DNA of 64,000 nucleotides from positions 1,871,001-1,935,000 of the forward strand of contig JAJFZO010000234.1 in assembly GCA_021397835.1 (NCBI GenBank). Reading direction: 5' to 3'. Position numbers and translations under genes: made by a program. How positions within the stretch are numbered: the stretch's first letter is position 1; every line of letters starts with the position of its first letter. The stretch is from Moringa oleifera. Its lineage: Eukaryota; Streptophyta; Magnoliopsida; Brassicales; Moringaceae. Below, in pieces: positions 38,925-53,200 of this stretch. The notes under the pieces were generated by a model. The model saw only the letters and a list, made by a program, of their open reading frames with translations, searched no databases and was not told the origin of the DNA.

Positions 38925-41900
38925 ATTGGTATCAGAGGAGGTCACTAATATTTTTTATTTGTGAAAAGATTTTAGGATATAAATCCATTTATTTTTCAAG
39001 CAATGAAGTTAGTAAAAGGAGGATCGATTTCACGACTACCTTTGTTAGATGGTTTCAACTACTTCTATTGGGAAGCAAGAATGGGAGTTTTTATCAAAGC
39101 TATAGATGAGAAGGCATGGAAAGTAGTACGAACAAAATGGACACCTCTAATAAAGATTGTGAAAAGAGTTACTACACCCAAACCTCAATCTACTTGGACA
39201 ATAAAAGAAAAATCTATGTCGAATCACAACTCAAACACCCTAAATGTTATCTAGAACGCAGTTTATGCTGATTCGTTTAAACTGATCTCAACCTATGAAA
39301 CAGCTCACGAGGATTGTCCATTCTTGAAATTACACATGAAGGTATTCGGTTGTCAAGTGTTTTAAACTATAAAGTTTAGCAACCAAATTTGAAAATCTAT
39401 GAATGCTGAACGACGAAATTATTTTTTATTTTAATTGCAAACTCTGTGATACCACTAATGAATCTTTTGCCTTGGGAGAGAAATATTCTGAATCAAAACT
39501 AGTAAGAAAGGCTCTTAGATCGTTACTTGAAAGATTTGCTTACAAGGTAACGATAATAAAAGAGGTAAGAGATGTAGATACCATGAAGTTAGATGAGTTA
39601 ATGGAATCTCTTCAAACCTTCAAATGAATCTAAATAAAAAAAAGGAAAAAAAAAGGATTGCCTTTCAAATTGAGGCATATAAGCGAGAAAATGATAATAT
39701 TTTAGAGGATGAAAGAGTTGATAAATCTTTGTTCATAACCAAAAAGCTTAACAAAATACTCACGAAAGTCAATAAGAAAGACATAGGAAAAACCTTCAAA
39801 CCAAGAAAGTTTCTTGGAGCTACATGTTAAAATGCCCCTACTGGGTTCAAGAAAAAAAGAAAAGGAATACAATGTATGAGTGTAATGGTTTTGGACATAT
39901 TTAAACTGAATGTGCCAATATGCTTAAGAGAAAAGGAAAGTCCTTAAGTATTACAAGAAACGAGAAGAACAATAATGATTCAGAGATAGTAATCCAACCA
40001 GTGATTAAAAATATAAAAGAAGAAATGTTGTATTTATAATTGCAACATAAGTACTACTCCACTACTAACTGATGAAATAACTTATCAGTCGATTCTGAGT
40101 ACAACAGTTTTGGAAGAGATTTAAATATGCACATTAAGAAAAAAAATATTTACTCATGAATAACAAACTAACATATATGAGTGAGAAAAATAAAACATTA
40201 TTGAAAAAGGTTGAGGAACTTCAGATGGAAAAACATATCTTGAAAGAGGCTATAGTCAAGTTAGAAACTTTGATTATTGAACGAGAAAACAGACTTTAAG
40301 GACTTTAAGCTTAGATGAAAAAAATACTCAAAGATCTTTGAAGATGATGAATTTAGATTAATAAAATTAGATCAAATTTTGACAGTAGATAAAAGCAGCA
40401 GAGATAATCACAACCTTAAATATAATGGTGGTACATCAGGTTCAAATATTGTGTTTACTAAAGAAACTTCCAAAGCTGCTTCAATATTCACATTAGGTAA
40501 GTCCTTAAAAACTATTCATGTGATGTCTAAGATACCCATGAAAACTACTCTCGAAAGGCATCTTATTTAAGAGGGAATGTAATGTGTATAAAAGCAGTCG
40601 TTGCTCACTCTTAGTACTTTCATAATGGTTGCTTCAAGCATATAAGTGATCTGAAGTTTTTGAGAAACTACAAAGAAAGCAACAATGGGTATATCACTTT
40701 TGGTGATGGTATAAAAGGTCACATCATTGGTGTTGAAACTCAATATGTAACTGACTATTTAAACTGAAGAAAGCATTGTAAGTTCAAGGATTAAGAGCCA
40801 ACTTAATTAGTATCAGTCAATTATATAATCAAGATCTAAAATGTCAAAATCTTCAAGGATGATGCAAGATGTTTAACAAATCTAAAAATTATGTCATGAA
40901 GGGATCTAGATTATCTGATGATTGCTACTTACTTTCACATGCACACACTTGTCACAGAATCATTTATGATAAAACTAAATTATGGCACTAGGACTTGGCT
41001 CATTTGAATTACAAAGAACTGATCAAAATTGATTATAATTGTTGTTAGAGGATTTCTTAAACTAGAAAACAAAAGGTTAGGAATTTATGGTCCATGTCAA
41101 ATTAGAAAACAAACCTAAATATCACTTAAAAGGTTGTATTAAGTAAGTACAACATGGGCACTTGAGTTATTGCACATGGACTTAATAAGACCTACACAGA
41201 TGGAAAGTATAGTCGATAAGAGGTATATTTTTATGTGTGTGGATGATTTTTTTTTCATGTTTAACTAGATAGATTTCATTAAAGAAAAGCTTGGCACCTT
41301 TGAAGTGTTTAAAAGTCTATGCATTAAACTGAAAAAATGAGAAAAATTGCAACATAAACAAAATAGTAAGAATCAAAAGTTATTATAGTAAGGAGTTTGA
41401 AAACATTATCTTTGCTGATTTCAATAATGAACATGATATCTTGCATGAATTTTTTGCTCCTAGGACACCAATGGAATGGGATACTTGAGAAATTTTTTTT
41501 TTAAAAAAAACCCACTCAAGATATGACTAAGTAAATTTTACATTAAGTCATTCAAAATTGTGGGCTGAAGTTGTTAGTACTATATGTCATGTTGTTAACA
41601 AGATTAATTTAAGACCAGGAACTATAAAAACTTCTTCTGAGATTTAAAAGGATAGAACACCTAATCTTAAATACTTTTATATCTTTGATATGTGTGTTGT
41701 ATGCTAAAAGATCGTAACCTCTAAGAAAGTTTAAACTGAAAGAGTGATTACGGAATATGTGTTGCATACTATAAAAATAGTAAGGTTTTTATCATGTACA
41801 TAACTTGACAACTAAGACTACCATGAAATCTGTAAATGTTATGACTAATGATTTCAAAGAACTCGCAAATCTTTCTCTTAATAATGATGCAGGTGGTCTT

Positions 41901-41970
41901 CTAGAAATGTTTACTGAAAAAAATCCATGGATGAAAGAAATGGTAGTAGTGCAATAGTGGTTACAACACT
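38192..41970 (+). mobile_element. Decayed, truncated Ty1/copia LTR retrotransposon
   Basis: A tRNA-iMet primer-binding site TGGTATCAGAG lies at 38927-38937. Next come gag fragments: 39003-39254 (LLDGFNYFYWEARM...AIDEKAWKVV) and 39403-39830 (LCDTTNESFALGEKYSESKLVRKALRSL). A broken CCHC knuckle is at about 39865-39925 (ECNGFGHI, stop, TECA), and a coiled-coil-like part is at 40150-40560. A protease/pre-integrase zone spans 40600-41010 (YITFGDGIKGHIIGVE; LWH...LAHLNYKEL), and an integrase core spans 41150-41480 (LELLHMDLIRPTQME, FMCVDDF, FAPRTP). Multiple stops and shifts disable every domain. Similarity fades near 41970; reverse transcriptase, RNase H and the right LTR are absent, so the 3' half is lost. 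Confidence 0.85.
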
Positions 41971-42249
41971 AGTAGCAACTAAACGTGTTTTACTAACTGT
42001 AATGTTAAAGCTTGAATTTTTCTATCTTTGGAGTGATGTCATGCCATATGGTATTTCAATTCTCTCGTACATTCCTTGAACTAATCCCTTTCTGTCATAA
42101 AAGTATTTGTTGCTTGTTTTTGCATTGAAACTTTGTATTGTAGTGATTCCAGCTTTTGTTGCAAAATAAAATTATGAGATTTTAGCTCTTTGTTTAATCA
42201 TCGATCTCTGTTCCTTTGTGTTCCTTTTGGAATAGGTACTACGACCAAA

Positions 42250-43925
42250 GCAAATTAATAGTAATAAAGCTATATCGAGAATAGTATATCACAGATAAAG
42301 TTTCTTCTCCACTTCATGTATTCTAATGTAGTCTTTCTTACCCATTTATTTAAGGCTATCTTATAAATCGAGTACCACTCGTGACTTGTGTGCAAGCAAT
42401 GGTTGAAATTATTTGGCCTAGCACTTCCTTAAGCTTAATGTTTGGTCGTGAGAAATTGTTTAATCTTGATTTGTCTGAGTACCATTAAACGGCTATATCT
42501 TAAATGGTGATAAAAACCAAGCAAAATGACTGAAGAGTGGGATTGTCCTTTTAATAGGAATGACGTGGCTCTTAGTTATAGGGCCACATATTTGACATCA
42601 TTTTCCTTTAGAGTAAAGAGAATATTAGACCATTCATGCATAGTTTTGTTCTGATTCATCTGAATTTTCATGAATTCTTGAAGTGGGTGAAGTGGGTCTC
42701 TTGATATGCCCATTGAGAAATTCAAATGTGTTTTGAACCATATATTAAAAGCTGATGCACCTATTATCCTTCTAAATGGGATAATATGGATTCTTACATT
42801 TCTTAGGCATCGAGGCATATGACAAAACCGTAAAATGCGAGTGCTAATCTTAATAGGTTTCCCTCTTTGCCTTTGTGCTGATGAATTAATTACTCCAGAA
42901 ATCAAAGAAGGATGCTCGAATTATCTCCTTTTTTTCTTTAACACCTTTAGAGTATTTGTTCATGTATACCTAATCTTTCAGTTATCATTGCGCTTACTCG
43001 CTTGAGTTTCTTAATGTTAACGTACATCCCAAGAGGTTGTGCATTGTTAATCCCCAGGAATGCTTCACATTCCTCCAAAGTTGACATTAGATCTATATTA
43101 TTTAAATGAAAGCAATGATAAAACGGATCTTAGAGACTAAGAGTTGTTTTAAACTAAGGTTCCTCTATGCAAACATATAAAAAATTTGTGATAAAGTCGA
43201 ATTCTTCAAACTTAGCCTCATCGTGGGTAATGATTTCATCCCAGAATCGATGAAAGCTGATAAATCATCCTTTTCAAGATTTAGAGAAACCATTTCTCTT
43301 AAGTTTGTTTGAAAACTGCGAGGTAAAGCATCAACGAATGTCTTCTACTCTTCTTAAATCATTTTTGGACTTATGAAAGGGTCATGATAACCACATCAAA
43401 GTTACACTGGTTAGGTCGGGATGTTTTCATAATCAAGGTTTTGGCTAGAATAAAAATAAACCTTAGAAATTTCTAATGTGCTTGAAGCCCAATGTCATGA
43501 ATTTTTTCGATGTCAATGTCATGCAAGATGATGCATGAGAACAAAATACCAGGATAAGTCAACACAAATTATAATCAAATTTAGTTTTTCTAACAAGATT
43601 TTGTATCTTATAGGATATGTTTCTATAGCATGAGGTTTTCTAAATCTAACCTTCCTAAAGACTAACATATAAGGTAGTTGCTGGCTTAACCCAAAATGGG
43701 GTTTTGCCAGGTTTTCAAACTTTCTAAAGGCTCCAGATTGTCCCTTAAAGCTGGTTTAGCAAGAAAGGTACCCCTGGCCCGTGATCACCTACATGAAGAT
43801 ACTTGAGAAGAAAACTTTCCCCCTCAATGATGAAAAGAGACACAAGGTTTGACTTAAGTCTAGCGAGTCGCTTCGTATAAGGAGAGTAGGTGCCTTTTTG
43901 AACACTAGCTCTCATACCACTCTTA
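42250..43925 (-). mobile_element. Minus-strand retroelement-like fragment (leader and gag-type region)
   Basis: On minus, TGGTATGAGAGC (43919-43908) resembles a tRNA-iMet primer-binding site with one mismatch. Downstream, frames at about 43250-43160 (ITHDEAKFEEFDFITNFLY) and 43087-42950 (MSTLEECEAFLGINNAQPLG) resemble the plant transposon-associated DUF7745-type domain that precedes gag in some gypsy-like elements. Stops break the frame and no polymerase is seen. The family call is tentative. Confidence 0.4.
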
Positions 43926-46840
43926 ATAGAGAAATAGCTTCAAGGACCCAACGGGGGTATAAAGCTGATGCAATGTATAATTATGACGTATGTGTTGATT
44001 TAACATTTTAAAAATATATTGAAGATAAAAAAAACAAAGATAAACACTCAAGGAAATCAAGCTTGAAATTTTGAATTTTCACCCAATTGAGAGAAACAAA
44101 AATTTTTGGTTTTAATTTTGGCTTAACTCCATGAAACCAGAGATTTTGGGTTTGCTTCCTAGTAAAGTCATCAAGCTATCATAATAATTCTTTGAAAGCC
44201 AATCAAAGCCACTTCCCTGTTGTGAGAAAACGTTGGAGAAATGGTCTTTTCTTAGGAGAAACGATGAATCTTGTAATTCATTTTGGTTGTCTTGTTAATG
44301 AAGATCAAGAAAAAAAAAAGAGTCATTACCAATCTTTCAACGGTGTGATCGACCATTAACAAATCTTTTACTTTTTTCTCCCAATCCTTTTTCAAAAAAA
44401 AAAAAAAGAAACTAAAGAAAGGTAAAAGAAAAGTTTTGGCACTAGTTAGACTTTACTAAGAAAACTAGGTCCGCTAGTTGCATGAGGAAGAATTATCATC
44501 CTCACTATGCTTGAACTAGTTAAAGTGAAAACGATTCAATTGGATGGTGAAAAAGATTCGAGCTTAATTCCCATAAAAGTATAACATAATTACAAAAAAA
44601 AAATCATTTTTAAAAGAATGGATAAATGATGTAAACTTAGTTTCCAAGATCATTTTGTTTAAGACCCCAAAGATTCGCTTTTACTGAACCTTTAAGTCTT
44701 AAAAGAAACGCAAAGAACGAATTTTGATTTTTAAAATTATCAAAAAGTACTCAAGATGACATATTTTGAGTGATGATCAAGAAAAGACCCCAACATTAGC
44801 TCCTCTCCTTTCAGGATAAAATAGTTTTATTTATAACTCCATCAGAGGCTTATCGTTGCTCCACTTTGTTCTTAAATTCATTTATGCAGAAGAATGGATA
44901 TTCAATGCAAAAACAATAATAAAAAAAAGGTACCCATTATAAGAAAGCATGCCAAGCAAATAAATTTCACATAAATATAATATTTTTTTTCATAAATCTA
45001 ATTTTGAAACTGTGAGAAAAATACATCATCTTGACGTACGTACTTTTAAAAAAATATTTAAATTACTATCATAAAAATTAATTTTAAAATATTTTTTAAA
45101 AATTTTAAAAAATCATTTTAAACTTTAAATTTTATTCTCACTTTTTGATCAAATTTTTATTTTTAAAATATATCTACATAAACATTAATATTTTAATTTT
45201 GTTCATATTAAATTTTATTTAAAAATTTAAATATAAAAATATTCAAATTAAAAATATTTTATAATAAATTTTAACTTGTGATTTTCACATATGTAAAAAA
45301 AAAAAAAATTCAAAGTATCATCATAAAAAGTTCAAAATTTTTTAAATATTAAAAATATTTTTTGAAAAACTTACTATCAAAATTTTAAAAAAATTCATAA
45401 AAAATTTATCATTAGTTGAAAATTTTTTAAATTTAAAAAATAAAATTAAATAAAATATAAAATTTATTTGATTAATTTTTAATTATTTTAATAGTAAAAA
45501 AATTATTAATTTTTTATAGTTATTTTGAACCAATATTCAATTTGAATAAATCAATATATTAAAATTTATTTGATTACATTTTAAAAGTTAAGCTTTAACT
45601 GAAAAAAGATTATAAAATTTAAAATTTTAAATAATATTTATTTTAAAATTTACTATAAAAAATTTATAATAAATAATTTACAAATTAAAAATTAATTTAA
45701 AATAAAATATAAAATTTATTCGTATTTCAATAAGAAAATATATTTAAAATTTTATAATGATTTGAATTGAAATTTAATTTAATTATTTTTAATCAATTAA
45801 AATTATTTTAAAATATTTTAAAATTTAAGCAAAAGTTTTAGGAACAACAAAATAACATTTTCCTGAATTCTTTTAAAGTAAATTTTTAATAAAAACTTTA
45901 AACTTTGTTTATATTTCAATTTAATCCTCATCTTAAATTTATTATTAAAATTTAAATAATTTTTATTTATAAATAATAAATATTTTTAATATTTAAAAAT
46001 TCACAATTTTTTATAGTAGTTTAAAACATTTTTTTTCAGACATGTAACATTTCAAATCAACCATCACTGATTACAATATCTAATATAAATATATCAATTC
46101 TTAAATTTTTTATGAAAGTCCAATCAATTTAAATTAAAAGGTTAAATACACAAAATTAACACAATTAAAATTAAATTCAAATCCATATTTTCCATTTCTT
46201 CCAAAAATACTTTAAAATTAAATTTTAATTTACAGTTATACCCCTTTCATGTTTCAAACCTTCTATACTAAACTAAGCTAATTACCTTCCCTGCTGATTT
46301 AATTCAAAGTAAAAATACAAAAAATTGATAAAAAAATCTTGTTCCTGGCCCTAAAGAATGCTGCATAAAGAAAAAGAGGAAAAATCTCATCAATCCGCAT
46401 TATAAAAAGAATAAAATATGCATAACTGTTTATGTGCCCGTTTTACAATCTAACAATTTGCACCGACCGCACAATGAATCCAAAACTCCGAGATCCACAT
46501 AAACCAATATTCAGTGACATCTTCTATAGGCTATACTCAACAGGGGAAATTTTAAACTAAAAATTAAATTAAAAAAGAAAATCTACCCCTTCACCAAAAA
46601 TTATCAATACAGCCATCAACCACTCTATAAATATTCATCAAAATAAAACCACATCATCTTATAAGACTATATGCAATAAAACCCTGCCACCTTTCCACCA
46701 TATAATTTCAGGACACCCTGCCCTGCCACGTCCTAAATCAGATAAAACTCGCTAGAACGGGTTTTCCAACCCATAGAAATATTTAACTAAACAAAAGATT
46801 AGATAGAAACAAACTCATTACCCCACCCCACCTCTCCTCT
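43926..46840. other. Gene-free region, extremely AT-rich from about 45.0 to 46.3 kb
   Basis: 43.9-44.9 kb could be the LTR of the minus-strand fragment. 45.0-46.3 kb is mostly A/T with repeated AATTTTAAAA-like palindromic words. No coding frame or RNA gene seen. The composition resembles the distal parts of the two duplicated promoter blocks, but no alignment was evident by eye. Confidence 0.5.
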
Positions 46841-46852
46841 CCCCCCCCCCCC
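46841..46852 (+). repeat. C12 homopolymer
   Basis: Twelve Cs followed by G and about eleven As, about 370 bases downstream of the SAD2 stop codon (poly-G on the SAD2 sense strand). Confidence 0.9.
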
Positions 46853-47218
46853 GAAAAAAAAAAACACAAAAATCCCTCTCCCTTTTCCCAAAAATATATA
46901 ATAAGGACAAACACTCCAACTGGTATAGAACAGAATCACCAATGCATCAAAAGATGACTAACCCAAAAACAGCAGCAGCAGCAGCTCCAGAACTCCTTAG
47001 TTCCACACTCTGCTCACCATTGCCAACTTAGAAATACCCAAAGCTCCAAGCACTGTCTTGTACAGAAGCCTTCATGGCTCACTGAACTCCTCAATCAGTG
47101 AACCATCCCTGATTCACCCTTCAGTTCCTATGCACCACTACTAAATTTATCCAATAAGCAAACAAGTTGGAAGTCTCAAACCAACAATTCAACCCACGTG
47201 CTCTTCAAAAAGCTCAAC

Positions 47219-50200
47219 TCAGGACGCAGACGTAGCAGATGCCTTCTCCATTTTTTCCTTCTCAATCTCTCCTCTTCTAACTTCAGCATGCTGGGCTACA
47301 CCATTTGCAAGCGCCTGATAATGGAAGTCGAGTCTTTGTGTAAGGAACTGGAACCTTGATGGATCCAATACTTGCATGCCTTGATACGTTCATAGACAAA
47401 GGCAGAATGCAGTGTCAGAGACCAAACAACAATAATCACTTGACACCATGTTTAAGTGCAATACATATTTTGCAAAAGACATTGACTTTAAAAAATCAAA
47501 GACACCTACAAAGAAAATATGCATGCAGATCCAGATAAAATATCCTCTTTTTAATGTACCACTCGAACTATGGCTTTTTCAAAGCTTCATGAAATCAAAA
47601 ATCTGATAAACAGAGCTACCTGTGTAATCCTCATCAAATCAGCTTGGGATTTTGCATAACAGATATAAACAAAGCATCAAGTGACTGTAGAATTTCTCAA
47701 AAAAAAAAAAAAGCAATACTGTTACTCTTATACTTCAGGTCAATTGATGTTCCCCAGTAACAGATCACCAATAATATAAAATTGACTTCCAGAAGGTGAG
47801 AAGATTGCATGTACCTTTCATTGTATCCACAAAGAAAATAAAAGGGTCCACCTCGTCGATTGGAGATTGCAACTCTTCATCATCACTGTAGTCATCATCT
47901 GAGTCCTCATCTTCATCATCATCTGGGCGGAAAGCCTTTGCCTGCAACCTCCCAAGTATTAGAAATGATCAGATAAAGGACTGAATATAACATATATTCG
48001 GATGAGCACACGTGGGCACACACCCAACCACCTACACACATCAAAATTAAGAAACATAGCATGGGCAGCAAGTTGGATATCACAACCTGAAGTTGCACTT
48101 CCAGCAAACCTCTTTTGTTAGGTCAAATCATTACTTGAGGTGCACTATAACAAATGTTAGCCTGGTGATACAGCCAGCAACGAAAGAGACGGTTTGTCTA
48201 CCAATAGCCTGGATTATATCCTGCAACAATAAGCTTTCCATACCATCTCTTTGACTAGGCCCATATGGTAAGAAAACTAACTACTACTATATTCTATCAT
48301 AAACCAATTATCTTTCTAACATGATCAATAAAAAATCAGTTTCTAGACACTTCCCACTCTTGCTTATCTTGTACTTGAATCTTCAACATCCAGAAGTTAC
48401 GCAAAACTACCAAACAGACCATTTGCAAACTGCTAATGACTACTACATGCAGTAGTTGGCCAAAACAAAGCACTAGAAACTGGTACAAGTGGCCACACTT
48501 ATTCCTCTTGCTCAGCTCCATGCAATTCAGGCAGAATATCACACCTTGATAGTTTTTATATATCATGAGTACATCTTGACCCTTTAGCGACTGAAGTTCA
48601 CAACTGAATGAAGAGAACTTCCTCAAATTGTGCCCAAGATGATTTAACTCTTGTGATGGCCATAAAATGGACATTAAGGGACTACGTTATATAACGGTGT
48701 TTATTGTAAGGACAGCTTCTATTATCACCAGACCTCAAAGAATGACTTCAAATTCAAATCAAAACAAAATCAAATGCAATCACATCCCACACAAATGTCC
48801 AATGATTGATGGAGAAAATAAATAATAGATTTACAGACCTGTGCAGCTAATTTCTGAAGCCTGATATTATCAGCTTCATCCCCATCCTCAGCATCAACTC
48901 CCATTTCCTTGTCAGAACCATCACCATCATCATCTTCATCATCAGTTTGGAAGCCATCCATATCATCATCATCTTCAGCCTCTTCTTCCTTCGCAGCTTC
49001 TTTCATACAAGCAAAGAATTTTAATACGAATGAAGGAAAAGGAGAGAATAGAAAGAAGGAAAGGACGGAGGCACAAACCTGCAACTTGATCTTTGTATGC
49101 AACCAGAAGCTGAAGATTGATCATGAAAACACGAAGTAGAGCATCTAATGGTAACTGATTTCCAGGAAGACCAAGGATTGATGTCAACCCCAGGCAACAA
49201 ACCTTCTTATCATGTTCCCTGCATCACAAAGATCAACTTGATGATAACTACCTCTTCATCAAGGTGAAAAGGTCAAAAAGAGATAAGTCCTTAAGCATCG
49301 ATAATACCTTTTGAAATGAACATGTTTACCACTCTTTTTCTTTTGTTGCAGCATCTGGCACCAAAGATGCAAGATTTCATTAGCAACACCTAGGCTGTAC
49401 AATATGTTGAGTGTCAAGCCTGCATTGTAGTAAAGAGCATCCGCAATCTGCCAAGGATTAAATAAGTAATAAGCTCAACAATTGCTATACAATTTGGAAA
49501 ACACTGTAAACAATAAGCAAACTCAGAAAAGAAATATATATGACAGTGAAATACTCCACAATTACTCCCTACTTTCCTAATGATTTCAGTGATAAAAGAC
49601 TCAGTCACAAGAATGACCACTTCAAGAGCTTAAATTGACATAAATATCTAGAGACACAGAAAATCACATAAATATTCAGTTAATAAAAGCCTATAGCCTT
49701 TTAATCAGGTAGCAGTATCTCAATTAATGACGACACAACAGATAGTCATATAGTTCATAAACATATAATCATAACAACCAAACCAGGCCATTCACATTTC
49801 ACCACTGTTTTAGCATATTTTTTTGTCACACACAAAACGATGAAACCAATAGAGATTATAACCTGAAAGATGAGGAAAGTAATGCTAGAAGAGGTCAGGA
49901 AGGAAGATGGCAATAAAATCATAGAATGCTCAATGAGCAGAATAACCTCAAAACATGGTCACATACTAAGGAGAGAAAAGCCTTAAGACAAGTCTTCAGG
50001 TATACAGTGCATCACTCCGGCATCAGGTTAAACTGTTTAAGTTAGTTATAAAATCAAGAAAATTTTAATGCCTACCTTATGATAGTTTTCCATCCAATCA
50101 CATGCAATTTCAGAATCTTGATTTTTCATCCAAATCTTCTCTAACACACTATTTATAGGATAATTATCGGTCATGCATTCATTTATATTGTGCTCCATTT

Positions 50201-53200
50201 TCGATTGTCTCCACCCATAGTTAATGCTTTATCTGTTTTTATGCAGGCAATTACTACACATAAAAAGTGTCTTGTGTACTTTGTCATACTTAATTTCATT
50301 ACTTGGGCTGATCAGGGAGAAATGAGTTTGTTTGTTTCAGCTCCAGGGCCTCCCTCACTCAATTACTACTTAACAGGCTATGTTGCTACCCAGGTTCCCA
50401 CAAGCTTTACTTATTTAGTCAATAGATCAAGGTGAGGTACATCAATGTGGCAATTGGTATATTACTTTTAAGAACCATTCATTCGGTGCTTGCCACTCCT
50501 TTCCAGGTGAACAAACGAAGGAAGAAGAATCAAGAGGGGTGGACATAGAAGCACTTAGTTGCCTGCATCTTCATCAGAACTATTATGCAACATTTTTCAG
50601 CAAGTTTGATCCATGTCCCATATCAAATCCAAGCAAGCTCAAACAAGAGTGGCAGAGGAGCAACCACAAAATGCAGCATTTTACCAAACAAAAGATGAGA
50701 CAATAAAATAAGTAGTTATACCTCATGTTGAAACATAATTAAATAACCACATAGACATTAATATGAAACATAGCCATCAAAGAAAACGAAAATTATTTGT
50801 CCTACAAGATGATGACAGCTGGACATCTTACCACTTGCATAAGTAGACATTTTAAGTAGGATTTTTCAGTTCGGTGAAACCGTTCAACTGTAATTCTGAG
50901 ATATGGCTCAACCCACTGATCTACTTGTCCTTTACAGTTCTGAAAAACTACTTCAATGAGCTTTGGAGCTGGCTCAATATCATTATCCTCTATATTCCTA
51001 TCAGCCATGAGCTGCAAAGCCCAGAAAAGAGTAATAATAAGAGCTCATCCATCCATACAAATTGAAGGAAAAATAATGAACAGAACAAAAGAAACATGAG
51101 ATCCAAAAAAATGCATAAGTATTTTGGTCCAAATTTGTAATATATTCCAGTTAAAAAGAAAATCCTTGAATGTTATTCTGACAAGATATCACCACCTCCA
51201 GCATAGCCTGCTTTCCTCTTCGTCATAGCGTAGAAATAAGACTCATGATTTTTAATATGGCCAGTGCTCTTATTTTACTAGATGTATCCATCCTGATAAG
51301 GGAACACAAAAAAATCTAAGAATGAAAAGGGAAGAAAACACTCATATGTGTAGCCACACAAAACAAGGGTGACTCCTCCCCAAGTCTGAGTGATATAGAC
51401 AATTTTCATGCGGAAGCTGGGGTGGTAAAATACAGAAGGAAGTGCATGATATGAATTTAGATGTAAAGCATTTTAGTTTCTAATATTGAATCCATCCAAC
51501 AATTAGAAGTCAGGCAGCAACTTTCTTATTGCTATTGCAAAAGGAACTCACAGATGAAATCACATTCCAAAGACTTTGCTGGTAGTCTGGCTCCTTGCAA
51601 CTGAGAAAATGTGCAGTGCCCCTGGATATATAGTTGTCTAGAGGGACCAAAATATCTGCATTTTCAGTGAATAATTATCATGAGAACAAATGAAGTATAC
51701 AGAACCAGGTACATGTGCAGAAGATATGTCATTCCGGTATTGCTTCAACACCCAAGTTGTACCATATCTAATATACACATAGCATAAGAAATGTAATTGA
51801 AGGCAAGAAAAGCTCACTATTTCCCTTTTCTTCCAGATACAAAGTTTTGATAACTACACCACCAGGTTCAGTGGCCAAAATCAAAAAGATACAACAGGCT
51901 ACAATAGATTGCCAGGTTGCATAAACCTTGACAATCTATGCATATAGGATTTGCATGGCATGAATATGGTTGAACAATAGACACCAGATTTTAGGGGAGT
52001 CAACTAAATAGGACCGTAGAAAAGGAAATTGTTTCCTCTTACAAAATAATGATAATAATAATAACTTAAAAAATAATTAAAGAATTAACATAAAGTAGAG
52101 TGGAGACAAGGAGTTCAAAGGAAATATCTCCACTTAAAGGGCCCTAGTGAACAGTTATCTACATGTCAAAAACAACCCTAAAAACAGTCGAAGATTCTCC
52201 TGATTATTCTACATAATCCTAATAATGCCAACCAGTTTGTTAGCCACATGGCTAAAAGTTGCTTAATTATTGCACTGTATGATTTGATGTTAGAATAGCT
52301 AAATGAGTGACAATTGTCGTTCTATTACTGTCATGTTATCTACCGCAAGATTGAAATCTCAACTTCAGGAATACAAACACTATTTAGTTAGAACTGATCA
52401 GAATCTGACAGTTAAGTTATCCCATAACCAAGGAACTAATCCAAACCATACATTAATAGTTAGTACATTTAAGAAAAAAGAATAAATGGACTACATCGCA
52501 AGCAATAAACCATAATCATACTTGGAAAGAAGTCGATAGCCCAATCTACCAATGCTTCCATCAACAAAGGCCAGAGACTCCACATATCCAAAGATATTGT
52601 TGGAGAAAAAAAGGTCATATATGACACGATCTCCAAAACTTCTTCAAAAACCTCTGTGAAGCGAAAGCAGCATAATGTTTGACTTAGAATTCAAATACAG
52701 AACAGAATGATCACTAAAATTAAGGATCATCAACCGTCTTCGGCATTAGAATACTTCAGCACAAAATATTTCAACTGCATGGTCAATTTTCTTTCAATTT
52801 GTTTGAATAAACTCTTCAGTTTAACTTTTCACAGACAGTGATTCTGTCGAAATGTCCAACAAAAATCAAGACATGCGTTGAATACTTCCAACAGCAGCTT
52901 TGACAAGTGTACAAGATACATGACTTTTCTTTATCAGAAACAGTAGCATATTTAGAGCACCAAGGAGGTGTCTCCCATGTACATATATTAAGGTACTACC
53001 TAGAGGTAAGAACATCTATGAATTCTACAGAGTCATCATTTCTACAACAATCCCCAATCACCCAAAGCTTTAGAGTATGAAGCCATCTAACTCTAAAAAC
53101 TGTAAGAGGTGTTGTTACACGATGCATGACTTCGTGCAAGGTGCACTACTATATTTTCTCCACCGCTTATTTTAAGCAATGTCAAGCTAAGATGAGGTGA

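Noticed and set aside
50190..50435. Plus-strand 81-codon frame in a SAD2 intron
   Set aside because: No recognisable domain, start context or homology; chance frame in the 1.4-kb intron.
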